64,000 nucleotides of DNA. Origin: an uncultured Desulfobulbus sp. (GTDB lineage: Bacteria; Desulfobacterota; Desulfobulbia; Desulfobulbales; Desulfobulbaceae). The DNA is taken from the NCBI RefSeq assembly GCF_963665445.1, contig NZ_OY762276.1, positions 523,501-587,500 of the forward strand, written 5' to 3'. Below are positions 1-8,042 of the stretch, in pieces. Under the pieces are notes generated by a model. The model had not been told where the DNA came from. It did not search any database and was given only the letters and a program-made list of their open reading frames with translations. The first letter of the stretch is position 1, and each line of letters opens with the position of its first letter. Both the position numbers and the translations under genes were made by a program.

Positions 1-855
1 CGCAAGATGCGCAACACCCTGCGCTTTTTGCTGTCCAACCTCTACGATTTCAATCCGGCCCAGGATTGCGTTCAGGACACTGATCTGCAGGAAATCGATC
101 GTTGGGCCCTTACCAGGTTTGCCGATTTGAGCGAGCGTGTCACTCGGGCCTACGAGCGCTACGAGTTCCATTCGATCTACCATGCGCTGCACAACTTCTG
201 CGGGACCACCGTCTCGAGTATCTATATGGATGTGCTCAAGGACCGTCTCTACTGCTCCGTCCCCGACGGACCCGAGCGCCGTGCCGCACAAACCGTCATT
301 TACCGCATCCTTGACGGTCTGTTGCGCCTGATGTCGCCCATTCTCTGCTTCACCACTGCTGAGGCCTGGGAGCATCTGCACAACCTGGACGACAAGGCGC
401 CGCTCGAGCAGTCGATTTTTTTCAGCAGTTTTGCCACGGTGGATGATGTCGTCAAAGACTCCGCCTTTGATGAGCGTTGGAGTAAATTGCTCAGCCTGCG
501 GGGCGCCATTACCCGTGTGTTGGAAGGCGCCCGCCGCGACAAGGTTATTGGCCTTGGCCTGGATGCCGAGGTGGTGTTGCAGCTCAGCGATGAGTGGCGT
601 TCGTTTCTTGACGGCCGCCTGGAACAGCTCCGCGAGCTCTGCATCGTTTCCTCGCTGCGCCTGGCGGAGGGGGCTGAGGCCGGGCTGGTGTTTGCAAGCG
701 ATGAAACCCTGGCCGGGGTGAAGACCGCGGTTGCACCCGCTCCCGGCGACAAGTGCGAACGCTGCTGGACCATTTCCACCACTGTCGGCGGGGACCAGGA
801 TCATCCGGCGCTGTGCGCCCGTTGCGCCGCGGTCGTCCGTCAGCTTGCAAGCTGA
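1..855 (+). CDS. ileS: Isoleucyl-tRNA synthetase, C-terminal part (runs in from the left edge)
   Basis: Class I aminoacyl-tRNA synthetase that charges tRNA-Ile in the cytoplasm. The frame is already open at base 1, so only the last 284 residues are seen; the catalytic HIGH and KMSKS regions lie outside. The visible part begins in the anticodon-binding helical domain (RNTLRFLLSN) and ends with the C-terminal zinc finger: CERCW and, 18 residues later, CARC. That finger is typical of bacterial IleS. lspA follows after 19 bases, and ileS-lspA is a common bacterial pair. Identification is firm; only the 5' end is missing. Confidence 0.95.
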   Translation, partial: RKMRNTLRFLLSNLYDFNPAQDCVQDTDLQEIDRWALTRFADLSERVTRAYERYEFHSIYHALHNFCGTTVSSIYMDVLKDRLYCSVPDGPERRAAQTVIYRILDGLLRLMSPILCFTTAEAWEHLHNLDDKAPLEQSIFFSSFATVDDVVKDSAFDERWSKLLSLRGAITRVLEGARRDKVIGLGLDAEVVLQLSDEWRSFLDGRLEQLRELCIVSSLRLAEGAEAGLVFASDETLAGVKTAVAPAPGDKCERCWTISTTVGGDQDHPALCARCAAVVRQLAS

Positions 856-874
856 TTTTTTTTCGGCCTGACCG

Positions 875-1357
875 ATGCTCGTCTTTTTTTCCATCATTCT
901 CGTGGTTATCTGTCTCGATCAGGTCAGCAAGTTCTGGATCATGGAGCACTTTGTGCTCCATGAGAGCCAGGTGGTCATCCCGGATCTGTTCAACCTGACC
1001 TACCTCACCAACAACGGTGCTGCCTTCAGTATTCTCGCCGGGCAACCGGCCCTGTGGCGGCAGGTCTTTTTTCTCTGCACGGTCACGGCGGCCCTGGTCT
1101 TCATCGGTATTGCCCAGCGCAGCTATGGTCGTCGCAGCCTCTGGTATACGGTGGCGCTTTCCCTGATCGCGGGCGGCGCCATCGGCAACGTGATCGATCG
1201 CATTCGTTTTGGTTTTGTCATCGATTTTCTGGATGTCTATGTCGGCTCCCATCACTGGCCGGCCTTTAACATTGCCGACTCTGCGATCACGGTTGGCGTG
1301 CTTGTTTTTATTGTCACTAATCTTCTGTTTGATCGTCAGACGACCAAGCAGTCCTAA
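875..1357 (+). CDS. lspA: Prolipoprotein signal peptidase II
   Basis: Inner-membrane aspartyl protease that removes the signal peptide from diacylglyceryl-modified prolipoproteins. The 160 residues match the usual LspA length and four-helix topology. Conserved blocks are present in order: DQVSK near residue 15, NNGAAF near 46, GGAIGNVIDR with the first catalytic Asp, and FNIADSAI with the second. The ATG at 875 is the first start after the ileS stop. Substrates within this window would be the lipobox proteins at 9667, 11421 and 20192. fabD starts 21 bases after the stop. Confidence 0.95.
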   Translation: MLVFFSIILVVICLDQVSKFWIMEHFVLHESQVVIPDLFNLTYLTNNGAAFSILAGQPALWRQVFFLCTVTAALVFIGIAQRSYGRRSLWYTVALSLIAGGAIGNVIDRIRFGFVIDFLDVYVGSHHWPAFNIADSAITVGVLVFIVTNLLFDRQTTKQS

Positions 1358-1378
1358 TTTTTTTCCACTCGTCGTATC

Positions 1379-2329
1379 ATGAAAAAAACAGCAATTCTCT
1401 TTCCGGGACAGGGGTCCCAGTTTATCGGCATGGGGCAGCAGTTCATCGAGCAGGACCAGGAGGCCGCGGCCATCATGGATCTTGCCGAGAAAATTTCCGG
1501 GTTTCCCCTGCGCAAGCTCTGCTTCGAAGGGCCTCTTGAGGATTTGACCCGGGTTCTCTACCTGCAGCCTGCGCTCACGGTGATCAACCTCATCTGTTTT
1601 CAGCAGTTGCAGAAACTGGTGCCTGGACTTACGCCCGCTTTTTTTGGCGGCCATTCCCTGGGCGAATATTCCGCCCTCTATGGTGCGGGCGTGCTCAACC
1701 TCGAGGATACCCTCTCGCTGGTCACCAAACGTGGCGAGTTGATGGAACGCGAGGGCGCGGCCAACCCCGGAGGCATGCGGGCCGTGCTCGGGCTTGACAT
1801 TGCCGCGGTGGAGCAGATCCTTGCCGACTATTCCGGTGAAGGCGTTGCCGTGGTGGCCAATCACAATACCAGTGTCCAAATTGTCCTTTCCGGTGACGAT
1901 GCCGGTTTGCAAGGGGTCGGAGCGCTCTGCAGCGAACAGGGAGCCAAGGTTATCCCGCTCAAGGTGAGCGTGGCCAATCACAGCCCGCTGGTTGCCGGCG
2001 CGGTTGAGGATTTTGCCGCCTTCATGGAGGGGGTCACCTTCCATGCCCCGCAGGTGCCGGTGCTGTTCAACGTGACCGGCGCAGGCGAAACCGATCCGGC
2101 AACCATCAAAGGGATCATGGCCCGGCAGATCGCCTCCCGCGTGTGCTGGCTGCCGATCATCGAGCAGATGGTCAAGGAAGGGGTCGAGGTATTTGTCGAA
2201 CTCGGCCCGAAAAACGTGCTCACCGGCATGATGAAAAAGATTTTGCCCAAAGGCTCGGGCATCACCTGCCTGCAGGCGGACAGTCCCGAAGCCCTTGCCA
2301 AGGTGGCCGAGGCACTTGCCACGGAATAA
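1379..2329 (+). CDS. fabD: Malonyl-CoA:ACP transacylase
   Basis: Transfers malonyl from CoA to acyl carrier protein to start fatty-acid elongation. The 316 residues match FabD length. GQGSQ lies at the N-terminus, the nucleophile elbow GHSLGEY at about residue 91, the catalytic His in NHSP near 201, and the C-terminal block ELGPKNVLTGMM. No other fab genes are adjacent, so this copy is separate from the usual fab cluster, although it follows ileS-lspA closely. A promoter-like sequence lies between it and ffh, so fabD probably closes its transcription unit. Confidence 0.95.
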   Translation: MKKTAILFPGQGSQFIGMGQQFIEQDQEAAAIMDLAEKISGFPLRKLCFEGPLEDLTRVLYLQPALTVINLICFQQLQKLVPGLTPAFFGGHSLGEYSALYGAGVLNLEDTLSLVTKRGELMEREGAANPGGMRAVLGLDIAAVEQILADYSGEGVAVVANHNTSVQIVLSGDDAGLQGVGALCSEQGAKVIPLKVSVANHSPLVAGAVEDFAAFMEGVTFHAPQVPVLFNVTGAGETDPATIKGIMARQIASRVCWLPIIEQMVKEGVEVFVELGPKNVLTGMMKKILPKGSGITCLQADSPEALAKVAEALATE

Positions 2330-2359
2330 CCGCCTGCACCACCATGTTTTTGTTCTCGC

Positions 2360-2388
2360 TTGACAAGACGAGGCATGTCGGGTATTAA
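2360..2388 (+). promoter_or_regulatory. Sigma70-type promoter before ffh
   Basis: A perfect -35 TTGACA (2360-2365), a 17-base spacer and a -10 TATTAA (2383-2388). The start point would be near 2395, giving a leader of about 78 bases before the ffh ATG. This is the best sigma70-like sequence noticed in the window, and it would drive ffh, rpsP, khpA, rimM, trmD and following genes. Confidence 0.65.
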
Positions 2389-2472
2389 TCGCAATTTTCC
2401 GCATGCAAAACCGGTGACGGACGCCTATGTGCGTTCGCCTGGGGTTACTGTTCATTCAGCACCGTAGAGATC

Positions 2473-3822
2473 ATGTTTGAAAATTTAACCGACCGCCTAG
2501 AAAGCGCGTTTAAAAAATTACGCGGCCACGGCAGGCTGACTGAAGAGAACATTCAGGAAGCCATGGGCGAGGTGCGGAGGGCGTTGCTCGAGGCGGATGT
2601 CAACTTTGGCGTCGTCAAAGAGTTTATCGCCACAGTCACCGAAAAGGCCATCGGTCGTGAGGTCTTGACCAGCCTCTCTCCAGGGCAGCAGGTCGTCAAG
2701 ATCGTCCACGATGAACTGGTCGAGTTGCTGGGAAGCCAGGCGCAGCCGATCAAACTCGACGGTCGCCAGCCGGTGACCATCATGCTCGCCGGTCTGCAGG
2801 GCTCCGGTAAAACCACCACCGCAGCTAAGCTGGCCCGTCAGCTCAAGGAAAAGGGGCGTAAACCCTTTCTCGTGCCTGCCGACGTCTACCGCCCGGCGGC
2901 CATTGAACAGCTGCACGTGCTCGGCGAGCAGGTCGGTGTACCGGTCTTTGATTCGACCACCGAACAGAAACCGGTCGATATCGCCCGTCGTGCCCTTGCC
3001 GAGGCTGAGGCGAGCCAGTACGACACGGTGATCATCGATACCGCCGGTCGTCTGCATGTCGACGATGCCCTCATGGCCGAGTTGCAGGAGATCAGCCGTG
3101 CGGTTCAACTGACCGAGGTGCTGTTCGTCGCCGACGCCATGACCGGCCAGGATGCAGTCACGGTTGCCGACCGGTTCAATACCGATCTCGAGATCACCGG
3201 TGTTGTCCTCACCAAGATGGAGGGCGATGCCCGTGGTGGTGCGGCCCTGTCGGTCAAGAAGGTCACCGGTAAGCCGATCAAGTTCGTCGGTATCGGTGAG
3301 GCGGTCGACGCACTTGAGGTCTTTCACCCTGATCGAGCTGCCTCGAGAATCCTCGGCATGGGCGATGTGCTCTCCCTGATCGAGAAGGCCGAGGCGGTTG
3401 TCGACAAGAAGAACGCTGAGAAGCTGGCCAGGAAAATCCAGAAAAACGCCTTCACCCTGGAGGATTTTCTCGATCAGATCCAGCAGATCAAAAAGATGGG
3501 CAGTTTGGAACAGATCATGGGCATGATTCCCGGGATCAACAAGCTCAAACAGCTCAAGGATGCACCCAAGCCGGATGAGAAGGAGCTGGGGAAAACCGAG
3601 GCGATCATCCGCTCGATGACCCTGAAGGAGCGGCGCAACCACCGCATCATTGACGCCAGTCGTCGGGTGCGTATCGCCAAAGGGTCCGGCACATCGGTGG
3701 CCGATGTCAACCGAGTTTTAAAAAGTTACACCATGATGCTCAAGATGATGAAAAATCTGAAAGGGAAAGGCGTCATGAGCGGCGGCAAGCGCCGCAAGCT
3801 CCCCAAGGGGCTCGTTCGATAA
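2473..3822 (+). CDS. ffh: Signal recognition particle protein Ffh
   Basis: GTPase of the signal recognition particle. It binds 4.5S RNA and the signal sequence of nascent membrane proteins and docks on FtsY. The 449 residues show the N domain, the G domain with P-loop GLQGSGKTT near residue 105, DTAGR near 192 and TKMEGDARGG near 251. The methionine-rich M domain follows from about 330 and ends in a basic tail. It heads the translation operon: rpsP follows after 74 bases. Ffh-RpsP-RimM-TrmD-RplS order is widely conserved. Confidence 0.97.
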   Translation: MFENLTDRLESAFKKLRGHGRLTEENIQEAMGEVRRALLEADVNFGVVKEFIATVTEKAIGREVLTSLSPGQQVVKIVHDELVELLGSQAQPIKLDGRQPVTIMLAGLQGSGKTTTAAKLARQLKEKGRKPFLVPADVYRPAAIEQLHVLGEQVGVPVFDSTTEQKPVDIARRALAEAEASQYDTVIIDTAGRLHVDDALMAELQEISRAVQLTEVLFVADAMTGQDAVTVADRFNTDLEITGVVLTKMEGDARGGAALSVKKVTGKPIKFVGIGEAVDALEVFHPDRAASRILGMGDVLSLIEKAEAVVDKKNAEKLARKIQKNAFTLEDFLDQIQQIKKMGSLEQIMGMIPGINKLKQLKDAPKPDEKELGKTEAIIRSMTLKERRNHRIIDASRRVRIAKGSGTSVADVNRVLKSYTMMLKMMKNLKGKGVMSGGKRRKLPKGLVR

Positions 3823-3896
3823 TAGTTACCGCATAAACTCAATGAGGCTCGGCAGTGGTCACTGCGGGAGCACCATCCATCGGAGGATATTAGACA

Positions 3897-4154
3897 ATGG
3901 CAGTTCGTATTCGTTTGACAAGAAAGGGTCGGAAAAAACAACCGTTTTATCGTATCGTGGTCTCCAACAGCGAAGCACCGCGCGATGGTAAGTTCCTGGA
4001 TATCGTCGGAACCTACAATCCGATGGCAAATCCGGCCGTCGTCGATATCGACACCGAAAAACTGCAGGGCTGGATCGCTAAAGGTGCCACTCCTACCCAG
4101 ACCGTTTCCAGCCTGATCAAGAAACAGGCCGCCGGAGTGGACGCTGCAGCGTAA
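3897..4154 (+). CDS. rpsP: 30S ribosomal protein S16
   Basis: Small-subunit ribosomal protein that helps 16S rRNA folding. The 85 residues begin with the family signature [20 protein letters not shown] and contain GTYNP near residue 40. A good ribosome-binding site (GGAGG at about 3881) precedes the ATG at 3897. The stop is directly followed by the khpA ATG with no spacer, so the two are probably translationally coupled. Confidence 0.97.
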   Translation: MAVRIRLTRKGRKKQPFYRIVVSNSEAPRDGKFLDIVGTYNPMANPAVVDIDTEKLQGWIAKGATPTQTVSSLIKKQAAGVDAAA

Positions 4155-4385
4155 ATGAGAGCATTGATCGAGTTCATCGCCGGAAAGCTGGTCGATCAAC
4201 CGGACAAAATCGAGGTTACCCAGCAGGAGGACGAAGAAACCGTCACCCTAGAGCTGCGCGTGGCCCAAGAAGATTTGGGAAAGGTGATCGGCAAGCAGGG
4301 GCGGACAGCGCGGGCCATGCGCGCCGTCCTTGCTGCTGCAGTTTCCGATGAGGAAAAACGTACCAGGCTCGAAATCGTCGAGTAG
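4155..4385 (+). CDS. khpA: KH-domain RNA-binding protein (KhpA/YlqC family)
   Basis: Small 76-residue protein with one type I KH domain. The GxxG loop is seen as GKQGR within KVIGKQGRTARAMR near residue 44. In Firmicutes KhpA pairs with KhpB (Jag/EloR) and influences cell elongation; its role in Deltaproteobacteria is not established. It starts directly after the rpsP stop and its TAG overlaps the rimM GTG by one base, so it sits inside the S16-RimM-TrmD operon. Confidence 0.9.
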   Translation: MRALIEFIAGKLVDQPDKIEVTQQEDEETVTLELRVAQEDLGKVIGKQGRTARAMRAVLAAAVSDEEKRTRLEIVE

Positions 4386-4924
4386 TGGCCGAAGAGATTG
4401 CTGCAAGCGAGCCGGCATTCGTGCTCCTGGGGACAGTCACCCGTCCCCATGGCATCAAGGGAGAGTTGAAGGTCCGCCCGTACACGGCCCGGCCTGAAAA
4501 TTTCTCCCGTTACAGCATGCTCTATCTTTCCGAGTCCGAGCATGGGCCCAAAACACGGTGTGTCAGCCGACAGGCCCGGGTGAACGGCAATCAGGTGATT
4601 CTTCGCCTGGACGAATGCAGCACCCGCAACCAGGCAGAGGAGATGGTCGGCCATCTGGTGTGGCTGGCCACCGAGGATCTCCCGCCCCTGCAAGCGGATG
4701 AGTTTTACCTGCACACCCTGATCGGCAAGGATGTGCAGACAGTGGATGGCCGCAAACTCGGGCGGGCCGAGCATCTGCTCAGCGGCAGCGAACAGGATAT
4801 TCTTCTTGTCAGGCACGGCAAAGAGGAATACCTGATTCCGATCGTGGACGGCTTCATTCATTCGATCGAGGGGAATATCGTTTGCCTCGACCTGCCCGAA
4901 GGGCTTCTCGAAATCAACGGGTAG
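4385..4924 (+). CDS. rimM: Ribosome maturation factor RimM
   Basis: Assists 30S assembly by acting on the 16S head and binding S19. The 179 residues show the N-terminal RimM barrel (GTVTRPHGIKGELKV near residue 18) and the C-terminal PRC-barrel-like domain (DEFYLHTLIGKDV near 107, then YLIPIVDGFI). The start is a GTG that overlaps the khpA stop (TAGTG), which fixes the start by coupling. The product ends normally with LLEING; trmD begins 17 bases later. Confidence 0.93.
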   Translation: MAEEIAASEPAFVLLGTVTRPHGIKGELKVRPYTARPENFSRYSMLYLSESEHGPKTRCVSRQARVNGNQVILRLDECSTRNQAEEMVGHLVWLATEDLPPLQADEFYLHTLIGKDVQTVDGRKLGRAEHLLSGSEQDILLVRHGKEEYLIPIVDGFIHSIEGNIVCLDLPEGLLEING

Positions 4925-4941
4925 GGCGAATAGGCAGTTTG

Positions 4942-5723
4942 ATGTTCATCGATTTTTTGACCATCTTTCGGAGTTTTTTGCCTCTCCGTTGCAGGAAGGT
5001 ATTGTTCGCAGAGCCCTGGCAGAGGGCAAGATTACGGTCGGGGTGCACAACATCCGTGATTTTGCCACCGACCGCCACAGCATGACCGATGATCGTCCCT
5101 TTGGCGGCGGCGAGGGCATGGTGATGAAACCCGAGCCGTTGAGCGGTTGCCTCAAGGCTGCGCGGCGTCAGCAAGCGCAAACACGGGTCGTTTTGCTCAG
5201 CCCGGTTGGCAAACGGCTTGACCAACCTACGGCAGAGCGGCTGGCCTCCTATGAGCAGTTGATTCTGGTCTGCGGGCGCTATGAAGGTGTCGATGAACGG
5301 TTTCGCGAGCGCTATGTCGACGAGGAACTCTCCATCGGCGATTACGTGCTCACCGGCGGGGAACTGGCCGCACTTGTGGTGCTGGATGCTGTCATTCGAC
5401 TGATCCCAGGCGTACTTGGGTGCGGAGAATCCGCCAGTAACGACAGTTTCAGTTGTGGCCTGCTTAAACATCGGCAGTATACCAGGCCTCGGATATTTGA
5501 GGATATGGCGGTGCCGGAGGTGTTGCTCTCCGGGGATCACGCGGCCGTAGCCAGGCACAGGTTGATCGAATCGGTTACAATGACGCTCGCGCGTCGACCG
5601 GATCTCCTGAAAGATATGACATTTACTCCCGCTGAGCGCAAGACACTCCGGCAGGCAGGACTGCTTGCCGAGGTGGATGCAGCAGCCAGGACGCCGGCGA
5701 GTGAGGAAAGACGTGAAAATTGA
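4942..5723 (+). CDS. trmD: tRNA (guanine-N1-)-methyltransferase TrmD, with apparent frameshift near 4969
   Basis: Methylates G37 next to the anticodon and is essential in most bacteria. The body is a normal SPOUT TrmD with DDRPFGGGEGMVM, ILVCGRYEGVDER, SIGDYVLTGGE and IPGVLG, running in one frame to 5723. In that frame the first start is a TTG at 4989, which would drop about 16 N-terminal residues. The missing start is present in another frame: the ATG at 4942 encodes MFIDFLTIF, then the frame is lost. One extra C in TTTCGGAG at about 4969 would restore TIFPEFFASPLQEG, the expected TrmD start, and a 260-residue protein. This is a sequencing error, a true mutation or a recoding site. Confidence 0.85.
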
Positions 5724-6291
5724 TGTGGCATTGGTTCACTACCCGGTGGTCAATCGGGTAGGGGAAACCATCGGTTCTGCAGTGACCAACCTTGATCTGC
5801 ATGACATTGCCAGGGCCGGGCGCACCTATGGGGTCGGGAACTACTGGGTGATCACCCCCTTCAGTGAACAGCTGGAGTTGGCTTCGCAAATCGTCGGCCA
5901 CTGGACCGATGGTCACGGCGCCCAGGTCAACCCGGACCGGCAGAACGCGTTGTCGATCATCAGGCTCTGTGCCACGATCGAGGACGCCCTTGAACAGGCA
6001 ACCGTTGCCTATGGGGCCCGGCCGGTGGTGTTGGCCACCTGCGCCAAGAAACAGGCGAATACCCGATCCTATGCAACCATCCGGGAAATGATTCGCCGCG
6101 ATACACCGGTTGTGCTGCTGTTCGGTACCGCCTGGGGACTCAGTCCCGAAGTGATGGAGATGGTCGATGGCGTGTTGCCGCCCTTGAGCGGACCTACTGC
6201 CTTCAACCACCTTTCGGTGCGTTCCGCAGCTTCGATTATACTCGATCGATTGCTGGGACGGTCCGGTGCTTGGGACGAGGAATACGAATAA
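5713..6291 (+). CDS. SPOUT-like SAM-dependent RNA methyltransferase (often found between trmD and rplS)
   Basis: A 192-residue protein of the family of predicted SAM-dependent RNA methyltransferases that sits beside trmD in Deltaproteobacteria and some thermophiles. Its exact RNA target is not known to me. Recognisable parts are VALVHYPVVNRVGE at the N-terminus, NLDLHDIARAGRTYGV near residue 30 and a C-terminal knot-like LFGTAWGLSPEV near 138. The GTG at 5713 is chosen because GAGGAAAG lies five bases upstream; it overlaps the end of trmD by 11 bases. An upstream ATG at 5665 would sit deep inside trmD and lacks such a site. Confidence 0.8.
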   Translation: MKIDVALVHYPVVNRVGETIGSAVTNLDLHDIARAGRTYGVGNYWVITPFSEQLELASQIVGHWTDGHGAQVNPDRQNALSIIRLCATIEDALEQATVAYGARPVVLATCAKKQANTRSYATIREMIRRDTPVVLLFGTAWGLSPEVMEMVDGVLPPLSGPTAFNHLSVRSAASIILDRLLGRSGAWDEEYE

Positions 6292-6374
6292 CAGTTTCGC
6301 CGAATTTTGCGGGCTGTTCACAATACGAGAAAGTTTGAGTCGGATATATTTCGGGATGATTTGGAGGCATCCAT

Positions 6375-6388
6375 CGACAGGGCTGTCG
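6375..6388 (+). promoter_or_regulatory. Hairpin in the rplS leader
   Basis: CGACAG, two bases, CTGTCG: a perfect 6-bp stem, extended by CATC and GATG on either side with a small bulge. It lies about 35 bases before the rplS start in a 132-base leader. It could be an autoregulatory L19 leader element. Only the hairpin itself is seen; the role is inference. Confidence 0.3.
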
Positions 6389-6423
6389 GATGAGGCCCCG
6401 GTCGTAAATCAATGGAGAAGGCG

Positions 6424-6771
6424 ATGAATATTTTAGATAAGATCGATTTGGAACAGATGCGTTTTGACATGCCGGACTTTCGTCCCGGCGACACCGTAAA
6501 GGTTCACATCCGCATCATCGAGGGAAATAAGGAGCGTGTCCAGGTGTTCCAGGGGGTGGTCCTCAAACGCAAACGCGGGACCATGAACGCCACCTTTACC
6601 GTTCGCAAAATTTCCCATGGCGTCGGCGTGGAGAAAACCTTTGCCTTTCACTCACCGCGTATCGAGAAAGTGGAACTGGTCACCCAGGGTCGCGTTCGTC
6701 GCTCCCGTCTCTACTACCTGCGTGAGCGTCGTGGTAAAGCTGCACGTATTCGTGAGCGGGGCATTAACTAA
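6424..6771 (+). CDS. rplS: 50S ribosomal protein L19
   Basis: Large-subunit protein at the 30S-50S interface. Starting at the ATG at 6424 gives 115 residues, the usual L19 length, and places GGAGAAGG just upstream as ribosome-binding site. An in-frame ATG at 6412 would add four residues but overlaps that site. Signature stretches are [27 protein letters not shown] and the basic [20 protein letters not shown]. It closes the ffh-rplS group; a terminator follows 60 bases downstream. Confidence 0.96.
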   Translation: MNILDKIDLEQMRFDMPDFRPGDTVKVHIRIIEGNKERVQVFQGVVLKRKRGTMNATFTVRKISHGVGVEKTFAFHSPRIEKVELVTQGRVRRSRLYYLRERRGKAARIRERGIN

Positions 6772-6830
6772 CAGAGAATACGGTTTCCGGAGAGAGCTTC
6801 TCTCCCGGCTATCCGCTCTTTTTCATGGAC

Positions 6831-6876
6831 AGGCATCCAAGCATCGTCACGATGGTTGGATGCCTGTTTCTTTTTG
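6831..6876 (+). terminator. Rho-independent terminator after rplS
   Basis: A 16-bp stem with one mismatch (AGGCATCCAAGCATCG, short loop, CGATGGTTGGATGCCT) followed by GTTTCTTTTT. It ends the ribosomal/tRNA-modification operon before rnhB. Confidence 0.8.
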
Positions 6877-6903
6877 ACCAGATGTCTCGTAGCGCTGAGA
6901 TTC

Positions 6904-7626
6904 ATGGCTGAGCGAGTGTTGATGAATGTCCCTCTGATGGCCTCGTTGCCTGATCCGCAAGCTCTTGAGGATACCTTTGCCTTGGAACGGGCCCTGCGCG
7001 CGCAGGGATTTAGCCGTGTCGCCGGGGTGGACGAGGCCGGACGCGGCCCCCTGGCCGGACCGGTCGTAGCCTCCTGCGTTATCCTCCACCCTGAGCAGCA
7101 GACCGATCTTTTCTTCGATTCCAAAACCCTGAGCGCGGGCAGGCGGGAAGAACTGTACGCCCTGTTGCAGGCGAGTCCTGCCCTTATCGGCGTCGGCATT
7201 GCCGATGCCCGCGAAATTGAAGCCCTCAATATCCTCAAGGCCTCACTGTTGGCCATGCAGCGTGCGGTGGATGACTGCCGCGCCCGGAACCAGGGTGCTG
7301 GCCCTGATTTTCTCCTGGTCGACGGAAAATTCAAAGTGCCCCTCGCAACCAGCCAGTTGGCCCTTGTCAAGGGAGAGTCTAAAAGTGCCTCCATTGCCGC
7401 GGCCTCCATTGTGGCCAAAGTGACCCGGGATCATCTCATGCTTGAGGCGCACGCCCATTTTCCCGAGTACGGGTTCGATCGACACCAGGGCTACCCGACC
7501 AAAGCCCACCGTGAGGCCCTGCGGAGACACGGCCCCTGCGTCCTGCACCGCCGGACTTTTCGCGGCGTGGCTGAACTGGTTGCCAGCGAGTCGACTCCGC
7601 CACCAAGTCAGAGCGGGCTCTGGTAG
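6904..7626 (+). CDS. rnhB: Ribonuclease HII
   Basis: Cleaves the RNA strand of RNA-DNA hybrids and removes single ribonucleotides from DNA. The core has VAGVDEAGRGPLAGPV with the first catalytic Asp and Glu, SKTLS, SIAAASIVAKVTRD and the GYPTKAHREAL block. The frame is open upstream to 6856, inside the terminator, so a later start is more likely. The ATG at 6904 gives 240 residues; 6922 and 6937 are also possible because no start has a clear ribosome-binding site. yraN follows after 12 bases. Confidence 0.9.
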   Translation: MAERVLMNVPLMASLPDPQALEDTFALERALRAQGFSRVAGVDEAGRGPLAGPVVASCVILHPEQQTDLFFDSKTLSAGRREELYALLQASPALIGVGIADAREIEALNILKASLLAMQRAVDDCRARNQGAGPDFLLVDGKFKVPLATSQLALVKGESKSASIAAASIVAKVTRDHLMLEAHAHFPEYGFDRHQGYPTKAHREALRRHGPCVLHRRTFRGVAELVASESTPPPSQSGLW

Positions 7627-7638
7627 GACTGGAGGACC

Positions 7639-8031
7639 ATGTTCTGGAACAAGAAATCGACGGCATCCAGCCAAGGTACCGGTCAATGGGGCGAAGCCCA
7701 GGCTACAGAGCATCTCAAGAGGTGCGGCTATACCATCCTCACCACCAACTACCGCAAACGCTTTGGCGAGATAGACATTATCGCCCAAAAGGAAGGCGTT
7801 CTCGTTTTTGTCGAGGTCAAATGCCGGCGTCACAACCATTTCGGTTCCCCCTTCGAGGCGGTCGACCTTCGTAAGCAACAACGAATCTGCCGGGTGGCCA
7901 TGGAGTATATGCAGGTCCACCACGGCGGTGAATGTAGTGCTCGGTTTGATGTCATCGCCGTCCGTCCTGGTCCCGGAACGGATACGGCGCAGATCGAGCA
8001 TATTGAAAACGCCTTTGATTTTTTCTTTTGA
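7639..8031 (+). CDS. yraN: YraN/UPF0102-family predicted endonuclease
   Basis: A 130-residue protein of the UPF0102 family, which has a PD-(D/E)xK nuclease-like fold and no settled function. GEAQATEHL lies near residue 17, then GEIDIIA and VFVEVK, carrying the acidic and Lys residues expected of the fold. It commonly lies next to rnhB, as here. The stop overlaps the ribosome-binding region of pdxA. Confidence 0.88.
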   Translation: MFWNKKSTASSQGTGQWGEAQATEHLKRCGYTILTTNYRKRFGEIDIIAQKEGVLVFVEVKCRRHNHFGSPFEAVDLRKQQRICRVAMEYMQVHHGGECSARFDVIAVRPGPGTDTAQIEHIENAFDFFF

Positions 8032-8042
8032 GGTGCAACACC

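Noticed and set aside
584-2455. Long minus-strand open frame opposite ileS, lspA and fabD
   Set aside because: It is antisense to three well-identified genes, has no family pattern and arises from the high-GC codon structure. Similar antisense frames at 9586-11274, 13689-15197, 22599-24167 and 38863-40503 were rejected for the same reason.
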